DNA of 38,764 bases from an uncultured Bacilli bacterium (GTDB lineage Bacteria > Bacillota_I > Bacilli_A > RF39 > UBA660), in the NCBI GenBank assembly GCA_947632565.1, contig CANRPT010000009.1, forward strand, positions 1 through 38,764, given 5' to 3'. The notes beneath the pieces were generated by a model that ran no database searches, was not told the origin of the DNA, and saw only the letters and a list, made by a program, of their open reading frames with translations. Made by a program: the position numbers and the translations under genes. Below, piece by piece: positions 1 through 9,200 of this stretch. Positions within the stretch are counted from its first letter, which is position 1. Each line of letters opens with the position of its first letter.

Positions 1-89
1 TTAATATACCATATTTTTTATTATTTGAAAATAACCTTGTCTATTTTCATCCCTTACAATCTAGTACAGAGCGTTAAATTTTGTCAGTA

Positions 90-728
90 TTATTTTTTAC
101 ATTTTGTGTCTTGGTTTGAAAAACCGTAAGCTGGACTAGAATAAACTAGGTTAAATTGTTCTAATGCAATTTCTTTACCGTATTTTAAATCATCTTTTAT
201 CATCTGTCTTCTAAAATTTTCTGGATTATATTCCTTAACATTAAAATAATCCTCTTGTTCATATAAGTTAAAAAAGAGATCTGTTAAATCTAAATCAATA
301 ATTGTATTTATCCCCATATTTAGTGCTATTTCTCCAACTCTTTTTACACAAGAAGAAAAGTGATATCCACCAATTACTAATTCTTCAATATCTCCTAATT
401 GTTCAATTAATAATTGCTCATTTGGATATTTAGGTATAAAGTCTTTTTTTTCCTTTCCATTTTCGTCAATAGCACTATTTTCTGAAAATAAAATATCCGT
501 GTAAATAATTCTATCTTCTTTCTTGGGCATAATTCCAAATATATCTTTATCCGGATATAATGCATAGACCACTTGATAACCATGATCTCTATATCGTTTT
601 TGAATACATTCATTCAAAATAGCAAACGGTCTTTTAATATAGTGCTCATCATATAAATGGTCATCATGATCCAAAAACATATTTGTATACTCTTTTATTG
701 GATATAGATATAAAAATACTTTTTTCAT
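90..728 (-). CDS. Hypothetical protein, cysteine-hydrolase (isochorismatase)-like
   Basis: A 212-residue soluble protein with no signal peptide or membrane segment. The stretch at about residues 117-150 (LVIGGYHFSSCVKRVGEIAL, then G-I-N-T and D-L-D-L-T-D) resembles the nucleophile region of isochorismatase-like cysteine hydrolases, where a small-residue turn precedes a Cys-Val pair; Cys127 would be the nucleophile. The N-terminal half (Asp20, Asp22, Asp23) could supply the acid, but I cannot identify the Lys of the triad with certainty. The start is supported by AAAGGTGATG just upstream of the ATG. It stands alone, with no co-directional partner within 250 bp. The family assignment is inference from one motif; a purely lineage-specific protein is possible. 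Confidence 0.5.
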   Translation of the reverse strand: MKKVFLYLYPIKEYTNMFLDHDDHLYDEHYIKRPFAILNECIQKRYRDHGYQVVYALYPDKDIFGIMPKKEDRIIYTDILFSENSAIDENGKEKKDFIPKYPNEQLLIEQLGDIEELVIGGYHFSSCVKRVGEIALNMGINTIIDLDLTDLFFNLYEQEDYFNVKEYNPENFRRQMIKDDLKYGKEIALEQFNLVYSSPAYGFSNQDTKCKK

Positions 729-763
729 TTCATCACCTTTAAAATTCTTGATTTCTTAATTTG

Positions 764-794
764 ATTTTACCATATTTTAAATATTTACTGACAA
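764..794 (-). promoter_or_regulatory. Putative promoter for the 90-728 gene
   Basis: On the minus strand TTGTCA (789-794) and TAAAAT (764-769) are separated by 19 bp, with a TGG extension just before the -10. The spacing is slightly long, so this is a moderate call. Confidence 0.4.
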
Positions 795-999
795 TAAGAT
801 AGTACCGTAATAATTTTCTGGTTTACCAATATAACAAAAACACTCTTTAACAGTATGTTAATTTATTTTATAGGGCAATAGGAATATGAGTTTTGCACCC
901 ATGTAGTAAAAGTATTTGTAATACTTGATGAATTAAGGTTAGCATATAAAAATATAAATTACAATGTTATTAAAAAATTTCTTCTATTTTCTACCATTC

Positions 1000-1554
1000 T
1001 TAATTTTTCTCATTTATGGAATTAAATTGTTTAACTAATTTAACTGGATAAATTTCATATAATCTAAATGTATCAACCTCTAATTCAAAAGGTTTAAAAT
1101 TCTGTAATATTTGTTCTTTCATTGATAATATTTTACTATAATCTTTATCTATATGAATAGTAATATGAAATTTAAAATTTTCTGGATTATATCTTTCACT
1201 TGGTAAAATATGATAAATTTGTTCTTGCAATAATTTTAATTCTTTATTTTCTTCAATACTAAAATATAATACATAGCTATTTTCTTTTCCATTCATTATT
1301 TCAACATTTTTAATATATATTTTTAATTTAGAAAATACAATTTGCGATAAAGCTGTTATTACCTTTTCTTTATCTTTCATATCCCATGCTAACAAAGTAA
1401 AATGATATGGGAGTGTATCTGCTTCTATACGATTATTAACACTTTTACCAAATGGGACCTTGCATAATTTTTCATTAATCTTTTTAATATAATATTTTAT
1501 TTTCTCCATATTTCTATCATCAAAAACAGAAATAAATGTTATTCTTTTATTCAT
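1000..1554 (-). CDS. 2H phosphoesterase / 2'-5' RNA ligase-like protein
   Basis: Two His-x-Thr motifs, in PYHFTLLAW and KFHITIHID about 79 residues apart, are the hallmark of the 2H phosphoesterase superfamily (RNA ligase LigT/ThpR, cyclic phosphodiesterases). In that fold the two histidines face each other and act on 2'-5' or cyclic phosphodiester bonds in RNA or nucleotides. The length of about 184 residues is normal for the family. A longer reading frame starts at 1575, but AAGGAAAGG lies nine bases before the ATG at 1554, so MNKRITFIS is preferred. A TATAAT box sits just upstream, around 1587-1593. Monocistronic; the physiological substrate cannot be told from sequence. Confidence 0.75.
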   Translation of the reverse strand: MNKRITFISVFDDRNMEKIKYYIKKINEKLCKVPFGKSVNNRIEADTLPYHFTLLAWDMKDKEKVITALSQIVFSKLKIYIKNVEIMNGKENSYVLYFSIEENKELKLLQEQIYHILPSERYNPENFKFHITIHIDKDYSKILSMKEQILQNFKPFELEVDTFRLYEIYPVKLVKQFNSINEKN

Positions 1555-1647
1555 AACTAGATACCTTTCCTTCATTAATCTATAAATATTATATCAAATA
1601 TATTTTAATGTGTCTTTTTTTATAAAATCTAACTTTTTTGCAAAAGG

Positions 1648-1680
1648 AAAAGTTCATAATATCAAATATTATGAACTTTT
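1648..1680 (-). terminator. Terminator hairpin downstream of tRNA-His
   Basis: Perfect 14-bp inverted repeat (AAAAGTTCATAATA, loop TCAAA, then TATTATGAACTTTT). It lies directly after the CCA end of the tRNA; A/T-rich ends let it work in either direction. Confidence 0.7.
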
Positions 1681-1691
1681 ATCATCTATTA

Positions 1692-1768
1692 TGGGGCGGA
1701 ATAAGGGAATCGAACCCTTGCATACCGGAGCCACAATCCGGCGTGTTAACCACTTCACCAATACCGCC
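1692..1768 (-). tRNA. tRNA-His (anticodon GTG)
   Basis: The minus strand folds as a 77-nt tRNA. The acceptor begins GGCGGTAT and the 3' end is CCGCC followed by CCA, with CCA encoded in the gene. The anticodon loop is TTGTGGC on a CCGGA/TCCGG stem, and the T arm contains GGGTTCGATTCCC. The extra 5' G facing C73 is the tRNA-His identity element. One T-T mismatch is seen in the acceptor stem (pair 5-68). It lies between the surface-protein gene's terminator and its own terminator. Confidence 0.95.
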
Positions 1769-1793
1769 ATACATGTATTTCTTAAATACTTAA

Positions 1794-1830
1794 AAAATAC
1801 ATTTTTATTTTATCAACAAAAATGTATTTT
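1794..1830 (-). terminator. Terminator of the 1842-2939 surface-protein gene
   Basis: 13-bp perfect inverted repeat (AAAATACATTTTT and AAAAATGTATTTT) with an 11-nt loop, 12 bp after the stop codon, ending in a U-run on the minus strand. Confidence 0.7.
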
Positions 1831-1841
1831 GACAAGTACTT

Positions 1842-2939
1842 TTATTTAATTATATATGGATTTTCTTCTGTACCATTTCCATCACGATATAAGATATCAC
1901 TAGCTAGATAAACTACTGGACGAATATAACTATTTGTCGCTGCTCTAGAAGTTTCTACACTTCCATTACTACTAATACGAAAAACGCGATAAGTATTAGT
2001 ACTATCTGCAGTACTAGTCCACCAAGTATAATCGTAATGATTCAAATAATTATAATTAGTACAACTAGGAGTAATTGCATTACTACAATTCAAATCAATA
2101 CTAGCATTGAGATAATCATATAATGGTAATAATCCCATATATTGACTCTCTACAGTAACTGATTTTTCAATAGAGCCATCATTATAGCTATCATTTTCAT
2201 TTCTTTTTCCAATGTAAATAGCATGGGAAATCAATAATTTTTTATCATTTTCTGTTAAGAAAGAAGTTCCCTGATAACTATCTACCAATGCTTCATATAT
2301 TCTACTTACAGTAAAGTCATTAATCCCATCTGATCTATCTCTATCTACATTAAAACGATCATCCCAAACACTACGTTCATATTTTTGATCTAAAATTAGC
2401 ATCATTTGATGATTTGTGATTTTGACAATTCTCCAACTTTTACCAGAAAAATTTACATAGTTATTAGGATTTTCTCCACGATAAACAAGTTCTCCGTTAA
2501 GATCATATAATCCAGATCCATCAAAAACTCTATTTTCGTTCTCTTCGATGTAAGAAGAAAGTGTTTTGGTAGAATAATTTTCTCCACAATCTAATAATAC
2601 GGTATAACGATAATCAGAATTTGTATAATTTACGATTATTTTTGCAGAGCATGTTACTCCGTCCATTTTCTTGGTAAGTTCATTCATACTATCTAAAACT
2701 CCTGCTGCAGTAAGAGAAGCGTCAGTTGTAGTTACTTCTTGATTTTCACTCGTTGGTAGTAAAGAAGGATTGTTGCTATAGTATTCTTTTGCGGCTTCTA
2801 ATACTTTATTTTCGATATCTTGGTAAGTCACCTTTCCAAAAACAGCATTGTATACTAAAAGAATAATTACAATCAAAATTAAAATACCAAGAATTCCAAT
2901 TGAAATCCATAGTAATTTTTTTGTTCCTAAATTTTTCAT
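1842..2939 (-). CDS. Membrane-anchored surface protein with a C-terminal WWT/RPVV module
   Basis: A 365-residue protein. Residues 8-32 form one hydrophobic helix (LLWISIGILGILILIVIILL) preceded by lysines, so it is probably a signal anchor with the bulk outside. A helical segment (residues 38-55), a Thr/Ser-rich linker and a middle region with two Cys (VTCSAKI, LLDCGEN) follow. The C-terminal part has SGKSWRIVKI, YTWWTSTADS and YIRPVVYLAS. The order Trp-Arg-Ile-Val, Trp-Trp-Thr-Ser, Arg-Pro-Val-Val recurs in surface proteins of this lineage, and a divergent form is in the 16286-17569 gene here. The upstream frame opens with GTG at 2948, but AAAGGG eight bases before ATG 2939 decides the start. 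Ligand unknown. Confidence 0.65.
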   Translation of the reverse strand: MKNLGTKKLLWISIGILGILILIVIILLVYNAVFGKVTYQDIENKVLEAAKEYYSNNPSLLPTSENQEVTTTDASLTAAGVLDSMNELTKKMDGVTCSAKIIVNYTNSDYRYTVLLDCGENYSTKTLSSYIEENENRVFDGSGLYDLNGELVYRGENPNNYVNFSGKSWRIVKITNHQMMLILDQKYERSVWDDRFNVDRDRSDGINDFTVSRIYEALVDSYQGTSFLTENDKKLLISHAIYIGKRNENDSYNDGSIEKSVTVESQYMGLLPLYDYLNASIDLNCSNAITPSCTNYNYLNHYDYTWWTSTADSTNTYRVFRISSNGSVETSRAATNSYIRPVVYLASDILYRDGNGTEENPYIIK

Positions 2940-3255
2940 ATCAATCACCCTTTGAATACCATTATTATAACAAAATTTTTTTATTTATACAATAAAATTA
3001 CATGAACTTCCGAGAAAAACTATAACACCTTAGACTATGAATTTCTATAAAATAAGGGAATTTAATATTTTCAATGCTCAGTTATTAGATTCATTGCATA
3101 AAAAGGATAAATCTAATAATACCCTTAATGGTTGCACATTTAGATAATTTTTATACAATTTGGGCTCTGAATCGTTATGAAAAACTATTCTAGTAAAAAT
3201 TTTACTTTTTAGTCAAATGCCCATTCCAGAAAATGACTACTTCATACACTAAACT
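2940..3255. other. Intergenic region with a 10-bp inverted repeat
   Basis: About 320 bp between the divergent surface-protein and cotJ genes. The clearest structure is TTATTAGATT (3082-3091) facing AATCTAATAA (3110-3119) across 18 nt. No small gene with a ribosome binding site was found. Both divergent promoters should lie here, but no strong sigma-A box stands out for cotJ, as expected if a sporulation sigma factor is used. Confidence 0.4.
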
Positions 3256-3269
3256 AGAGGAGAGATTTT

Positions 3270-3746
3270 ATGAATAATATGAGATTTGATGGATATGGAT
3301 ATCCAGATATGAATGTATTTGATCAAGTATTCTTACAAAGTAATAATAATATGAATCCAGCCATAAATATGAATAATCAAAATATGGGTAATCAAAATTT
3401 AGCACAACCTTATGAAGGTTACATTCGTGGAAATTTATTTAACAATTTATATCAACAATATAAAAACTACCAGCCAGCTCGTTTAATACCAAACAACGAA
3501 CAAGCAGAATTATTGTTAAATGTAGATCAAATTACTTTTGCAGCACATGAATTAAAATTATATTTAGATATTCATCCAGATGATAAAAATATCATCAGAT
3601 TATATAATAACTATCAAAAAATGGCAAATGATGCCATCAATGCTTATGAAAAAAAATATGGGCCACTTTTAGCACATACCCCTTCCAAAGAAGATATGTT
3701 TAGTTGGGAAGCTTATGCTTGGCCATGGGAAAGGGAGGAATTGTAA
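3270..3746 (+). CDS. cotJB: Spore coat protein, CotJA-CotJB fusion
   Basis: A 158-residue protein. Residues 1-46 are Asn/Met-rich and probably disordered. Residues 47-71 (QPYEGYIRGNLFNNLYQQY) resemble the C-terminal part of CotJA, with its arginine-glycine, hydrophobic, Leu-Tyr pattern. Residues 78-158 are a full CotJB domain: an acidic helix start, AAHELKLYLDIHPDDKN, a central helix, KKYGPLL, and the signature AWPWE near the end. CotJA, CotJB and CotJC are normally separate genes of one operon whose products assemble into the inner spore coat. Here A and B seem to be one polypeptide, and cotJC follows one base after the stop. The ribosome binding site AGAGGAGAG precedes ATG 3270. The CotJB part is confident; the CotJA remnant is inference. 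Confidence 0.8.
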   Translation: MNNMRFDGYGYPDMNVFDQVFLQSNNNMNPAINMNNQNMGNQNLAQPYEGYIRGNLFNNLYQQYKNYQPARLIPNNEQAELLLNVDQITFAAHELKLYLDIHPDDKNIIRLYNNYQKMANDAINAYEKKYGPLLAHTPSKEDMFSWEAYAWPWEREEL

Positions 3747-3747
3747 G

Positions 3748-4320
3748 ATGTGGGCTTATGAAAAAAGATTACAGTATCCTGTTTCCATTCAGAAAAAGGA
3801 TTTACGAGTTGCTCGCTATTTAATTACACAATATGGTGGTTCTAATGGAGAAATGGCTGCTGCCTTACGTTATTTAAATCAACGTTATACGATGCCAGAT
3901 AATAGAGGAAAAGCTCTATTAACTGATATTGGTACCGAAGAACTTGCACATATCGAAATTATTTGCACCATGATTTATCAATTAATGAAAGGGGCAACTA
4001 TTGATGAAATTAAAGCTGCCGGATTAGATACTCATTATGCAGAACATGATTCTGCTTTATATCCAACAGATTCTAATGGAGTTCCATTTACTGTTACATA
4101 CTTTGCTACAACAGGGGATCCTCTTGCTGATTTAAGTGAAGATATGGCTGCAGAACAAAAAGCAAGAGCTGTTTATGAAAACTTATTAGATTTAACAGAT
4201 GATCAAGATGTAATCGGTCCTTTATTATGGTTAAGGCAACGAGAAGTAGTACACTTTAATCGTTTTAAAGAATTATATGAATATTATAGAGATAATCTTC
4301 CCCAACCAAGAGATGAATAA
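3748..4320 (+). CDS. cotJC: Spore coat protein CotJC, manganese-catalase family
   Basis: 190 residues matching the ferritin-like Mn catalase fold found in CotJC. Metal-ligand helices are visible as GSNGEMAAALRYL, GTEELAHIEII, EDMAAEQKARAVYE and REVVHFNRFKE, supplying the Glu and His residues of a dimanganese site. It opens with the typical CotJC start MWAYEKRLQYPV. The start at ATG 3748 is set by GGGAGG inside the end of the upstream gene; the same frame opens 33 bp earlier but that extension is not family-like. Translation is probably coupled to the cotJA-cotJB fusion. In Bacillus, CotJC is a coat component and Mn catalases remove hydrogen peroxide; activity here is inferred. Confidence 0.93.
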   Translation: MWAYEKRLQYPVSIQKKDLRVARYLITQYGGSNGEMAAALRYLNQRYTMPDNRGKALLTDIGTEELAHIEIICTMIYQLMKGATIDEIKAAGLDTHYAEHDSALYPTDSNGVPFTVTYFATTGDPLADLSEDMAAEQKARAVYENLLDLTDDQDVIGPLLWLRQREVVHFNRFKELYEYYRDNLPQPRDE

Positions 4321-4356
4321 AAAGAAATTTAGTGGAAAACCACTAAACTTCTTTTT
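4319..4356. terminator. Bidirectional terminator between cotJC and the AAA+ gene
   Basis: A 17-bp arm (4319-4335) and its complement (4340-4356) around an AAAA loop, with one mismatch. It ends in TTCTTTTT on the plus strand and in a U-run on the minus strand. It overlaps both stop regions of the convergent genes. Confidence 0.85.
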
Positions 4357-6112
4357 ATTTTTCTTCTTCTATAATTTGTTTAAATTTCTTATCAAAATTG
4401 ATTAATTCTTTTTGAATCACGTCTGGATAAATATTTTTAGAATTTTCTATTGCATTTCTAACATCAAAGATAGTTACTTCTTTTCGATTATGAAAAATAG
4501 CTTGTGAAAATGCTTGTGCTAAAAGAGTTAAGCAAATATCTGGATATCTAGAACCAATTCCATATACTCTTTTATATTCTGTCGTAATATCTACAATAAA
4601 AGCCATAATTTCCGATTGAATATAAGGACTATATTTTAATTTAGCATTGGTATTTTTTTCTATTTTAGGTAAAGTACCCATTAGAATTTTAATTGTTTGT
4701 TCCCTTGTTGGCTCTAACACATCTACCCTTTGGAATCTTCTTACAAAAGCTTTATCTCTTAAAACATATCGTTCATATTCATCACTAGTTGTTGCACCAA
4801 TCATTTTGATGCTACCTCTACCCAAACTTTCTTTAAACATGTTGGCAAAATCCAATCCGTATTCATTGGTAGCACCTATTAACATATGAATTTCATCCAT
4901 AAATAGTATTATATGATCTAGATCTTTTAATTCGTCAATTAAAGTTTGAAGTCTTGCTTCTCCATTTGGTAAAGTTCCCATTAAAGATGTTGTTTTGATA
5001 CTAATAATTCGATATTCTTTTAATAAATCTGGAACATTATTTCTTTGAATTTGATAAGCAATTCCCTCAACAATACTAGTTTTTCCAATTCCAGGTTTTC
5101 CTACCAAAATGGCTGATTTTTCTGGTGTTAATAAAATTAAACTTAACTCCTTCATTTCTTTTTCTCTTCCAATTGCTGGATTCGTAATATAATCTTTGCT
5201 ACAAAAATCTTCTCCATATCTTGCTAAGATACTAATTTTTCCTGTTTCTTTTTCTTTTCGACTTAATTCTTCCAATAAATTATTATTTACAATTTTGGGA
5301 TCTGCTACTAAATTTTCTTGATGATACATATCGTCTTCTTTTTGTAGCCATTCTTTTCTTTCCTCTTTTATTTTGGCATCAATATTAACTACTTTGGGAG
5401 TAGGAAATACTTCTTGTTCCATCATAGTAGGAGAAGTTTTTTCTTGATTTTTGATTTCTGACTTTAAAATACTTTCTTCCTGGTCCCAATTTGGTACCGT
5501 AAGATTACTATTTCTAATTGCACGATAAACATTTTTTCTTGGTGTATTATGTATAAAATTATTTTCAATAGAAATAGAAGGATTCTCTTCTTCTTTTCGT
5601 AATAGTTGTTGTTCTAAGTCAGTATCAATTCCAGTATCTACTTGGAAAGAAGAATCTATCTTTTCTTCTTCCACAGGATCTTCTTTTTGCACTTCTATTT
5701 TTTCTTGAGAAAATGGTGTCAAAGAGGAATTTTTATCGTTAAAAGTTTCTTGAGTTAATTCTACTTGATTTTCTCTTTTTTCCGTTTCTATTAAGTTATT
5801 TTTATTTTCTTCCATAGGGTTGATATAGGATTCTACAAAAACAGATTCTTGTTTTGGCTCTTCTCTTTTTGATTCAATAAACGAAATCGGTTTTAATTCC
5901 TGATAAGCATTATTTTCTGTTCTATCTGGAAAAACAATTTCCGGGTTTGTTAAAAAGGAATAATTAGCTTTTTCTAACAAAGGCTTTTTTTCTTCTATTA
6001 CAGGTGGTTTTTCATCTTCTTTTTCTGTTGTATCACGAAAAGAATCTTCTATATTATCATAGAAGTCATCAGAAAAAATAAAACGATTATTTCCTTTTGT
6101 TTCTTGATTCAT
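4355..6112 (-). CDS. Stand-alone Clp-type AAA+ ATPase with long acidic N-terminal tail
   Basis: 585 residues. Residues 1-290 are Glu/Lys/Asn/Ser-rich low complexity and probably disordered. From about 299 the sequence follows the first nucleotide-binding domain of ClpA/ClpB/ClpC: ILARYGEDF, NPAIGREKEM, Walker A GKPGIGKT (about 338-345), Walker B IILFMDEIH (about 401-409), sensor GATTSDEY and arginines in KAFVRRFQRV. The second AAA domain, N-terminal Clp repeats and ClpP-binding loop are absent, so it is not a protease chaperone of normal type. ATG 6112 is chosen over a TTG at 6118 because GAGGGG lies six bases before it. It sits head-to-head with cotJ across a shared terminator and downstream of polC's terminator. 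Substrate unknown. Confidence 0.7.
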   Translation of the reverse strand: MNQETKGNNRFIFSDDFYDNIEDSFRDTTEKEDEKPPVIEEKKPLLEKANYSFLTNPEIVFPDRTENNAYQELKPISFIESKREEPKQESVFVESYINPMEENKNNLIETEKRENQVELTQETFNDKNSSLTPFSQEKIEVQKEDPVEEEKIDSSFQVDTGIDTDLEQQLLRKEEENPSISIENNFIHNTPRKNVYRAIRNSNLTVPNWDQEESILKSEIKNQEKTSPTMMEQEVFPTPKVVNIDAKIKEERKEWLQKEDDMYHQENLVADPKIVNNNLLEELSRKEKETGKISILARYGEDFCSKDYITNPAIGREKEMKELSLILLTPEKSAILVGKPGIGKTSIVEGIAYQIQRNNVPDLLKEYRIISIKTTSLMGTLPNGEARLQTLIDELKDLDHIILFMDEIHMLIGATNEYGLDFANMFKESLGRGSIKMIGATTSDEYERYVLRDKAFVRRFQRVDVLEPTREQTIKILMGTLPKIEKNTNAKLKYSPYIQSEIMAFIVDITTEYKRVYGIGSRYPDICLTLLAQAFSQAIFHNRKEVTIFDVRNAIENSKNIYPDVIQKELINFDKKFKQIIEEEK

Positions 6113-6137
6113 ATACAACCCCTCATATTCTGAGAAT

Positions 6138-6166
6138 ATTATAGCATAGTTTTTTATAGAATGGAA
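6138..6166 (-). promoter_or_regulatory. Promoter of the AAA+ gene
   Basis: Minus-strand extended -10 TGCTATAAT (TATAAT at 6138-6143) with a poor -35 (TTCCAT) 17 bp upstream. It lies 26 bp before ATG 6112. Confidence 0.5.
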
Positions 6167-6194
6167 CTACTGAAATAGGTTTTTTTCATAAGAA

Positions 6195-6217
6195 AAAAGT
6201 GTTAAAAAAACACTTTT
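6195..6217 (-). terminator. Terminator of polC
   Basis: AAAAGTGTT, loop AAAAA, AACACTTTT: a 9-bp hairpin about 70 bp after the polC stop, followed on the minus strand by U-rich sequence. Confidence 0.6.
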
Positions 6218-6286
6218 CAAATTATTTTTTTGCATTGTATCTTATCATTATTTTAGTAAAAATTTCACACATTTATTTTCCTATTT

Positions 6287-9200
6287 TTAAAACAAAGTCA
6301 TTTGACTAGATTCTGGTAAATCTTGTAGAATTCCCATCATTTTCATCTTATCAATTAAGGTTTGGCTAATCTTTGCTCGTTTCTGTAAATCTTCAATACT
6401 TAAAAATGCTCTTTCTTTTCTTTCATTAACAATATTTTGAGCAACAGTATCTCCTAATCCATCGATAGAACGGAATGGTGGAATTAAGGTTTTACCATCC
6501 TCATCAATTAAAAAATATCTACTATCACTTTTATTAATATCAATTGGTCCAAAATTAACATCTCTTGCTGTTGATTCTAAGGCAATCTTTAATGTTTCTA
6601 AGACACTTGTCTCTTTATTGGTTGCTTCAAATCCTTTTTCCGTTAAATCTTCTATCTTCTTGCGAATAGCATGATATCCTTGCATCATTGTTTCAATATC
6701 AAAATCTGTAATACGAACAGAAAAATAAGAAGCATAATACCATACAGGATGATATACTTTAAACCAAGCAATTCTTAAAGCACTCATAACATAAGCAACA
6801 GCATGTGCTTTCGGGAACATGTATTTAATTTTACGGCAAGATTCAATATACCAATCTGGTACATTTGCTTCCTTCATCTCTTCTGCCATCCCTTTCCACG
6901 TTTCAGGGTCTTTGGATGCTTTTCCTTTACGAACAAACTCCATAATTTTAAAAGCTCGAATTGGTTTCATTCCCCAGTTCATTAAGTTCACCATGATATC
7001 ATCACGACATCCAATGACTTTATCGAATGGACAAATATTATTGGCAATTAGTTCACTTGCATTCCCTGCCCAGACATCTGTTCCATGGGATAAACCAGAT
7101 ATCTTCACAATCCCACTAAAGGTTTTTGGCTTGGTTTCCACTAGCATATTGATAACAAACTTCGTACCCATTTCTGGTACCCCTAAAGTTCCAGTAGGGC
7201 ATAAAATCTGTTCTTCTGTTACTCCTAAGGCTTCGGGTGAAGTAAGTAAACTTAATACTTTTTGATCATCCATCGGAATCGTAGTTACATCAATTCCTGA
7301 TAAATCTTGTAGCATTCTTAATACCGTCGGATCATCGTGACCCAGAATATCCAGCTTTAAGACATCTTGGTCGATTGCATGGTAATCAAAGTGAGTAGTT
7401 CTCCATTCACTTTCTGGATCATCTGCAGGATATTGAAAAGGAGTGAAATCAAAGACATCCATATATTGTGGAATAACAACAATTCCTCCTGGATGCTGCC
7501 CTGTTGTTCTTTTGACACCAGTACATCCTAGGGCTATTCTTTCTACTTCTGCGGTACGCATATTGGTAATTCCTTTATCTTCTAAATAACCTTTCACAAA
7601 TCCAAAAGCTGTTTTATCTGCCACGGTACCAATCGTACCAGCACGATATACATTATCCTCTCCAAATAAAACTTTGGTATAGGCATGAGCACTAGCTTGA
7701 TTATCTCCTGAAAAGTTTAAGTCAATATCAGGAACTTTATCGGCATTAAATCCTAAGAAGGTAGCAAATGGCATGTCCTGTCCTTCTTTTCCTAAAGTTT
7801 TTCCACATTTTGGACAAGTCTTATTTGGTAAATCATATCCACTCGAATACTCTTTTCCATAAGGCTCTCCTTCTTCATTTAAGAATTCCGAATACTTACA
7901 TTCTGGATTTCTACATAAGTAATGAGCTGGTAAGGCATTTACTTCCGTAATTCCCATCATCGTTGCAACGAAACTAGATCCAACAGATCCACGGGAGCCA
8001 ACTAAATATCCTTCATCATTAGAGTGTTTTACTAATCTTTGGGCAATTAAGTAAATTGGATCAAATCCTCCTCCAATAATTCCTCCTAATTCTTTTTTTA
8101 CTTTCTTTTCTAATGATTCTTCTGTACATTCTCCATCCTTTTCAAGATCCCATATTTCTTGAAAATGGTTTCTTAAGACATCTTTTACAGCATCAAATCC
8201 TTGCACAATAGTATTATGTAAGGAAGCAAAGACAAACTTTTCTTTTTCTTCATTAGTATATTCTGGATGATTCTTTTCTATTTGTTCTAAGTAAGTTTTT
8301 CTTAAAATATCTCCATATAACTCTGTAGCAATTCTTTCTTCAATATTATATGGAAGCGGATTTCCATACCAAGATTCTGCTTTGGTATAAACCAAATTGG
8401 TAACAACACTAGGACAATCCAAATATCCTGTTCCATCATCATTTGCTACTTTAGGAGAAAATGGAATTCCCCCCGTATCAATAATGACTTCGATATCTTC
8501 TGTCATATCTACTATCTTATTGGGATTGGTAATGACAATTTCTCTACGTATTTCAGGATCTAAGAAAGAAAAATCTTCTAACATTTCATTGGTAGTACGA
8601 AGATGATTGCTTGGAATTTCTTTAATATCATTTTTAGCAAGAGGGTGTCTTCCTCCACCTGGTACTTTTTGATTGACAATAATTTCACGATAAATTTTAT
8701 CTTCTCTCGTAATATGATGTACATCTCCTGTTGCAACTATTAGTTTTCCACTTTCTTTCGTAACACGTACAATTTTCGAAATACTTTCTAGTAACTCTTC
8801 TTTAGATGCAAAGTCACCCATTTGGAGTAAATGATCATAACACTCAGGAGGTTGAACTTCTACATAATCGTAAAAACTGATAATATTTGTTAATTCCTCT
8901 TCACTCTTACTTCTTGCTTCTGTAAATACTTCACTTTCATAACACCCACTACCAACCAATAATCCTTCTCTTAAACGAGAAATTTCACTACGAAGGATTC
9001 TTGGTGTTTTATATAAGTACTTGGTATTTGCTAAGCTAATTAGTTTAAACATATTTTTCAAACCAGTTTTATTTTTTGCAATTAAATTGACATGATAACT
9101 TCTACCATATTTATGAATTTCATCTTGACTGACTAATCGATTTAAATCTTGAATGGTTTCAAAATTTCTATCTGTTAATTTTTTTAACATTTTATGAAAT

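Noticed and set aside
3082-3119. 10-bp inverted repeat between the surface-protein gene and cotJ
   Set aside because: Noted as structure, but 18-nt loop, no U-run and no gene end nearby; function cannot be argued.
3243-3251. CATACACTA, matching the -10 of sporulation sigma-E/sigma-K promoters, before cotJ
   Set aside because: No matching -35 at the right distance, and a start from this box would leave almost no leader before the ribosome binding site.
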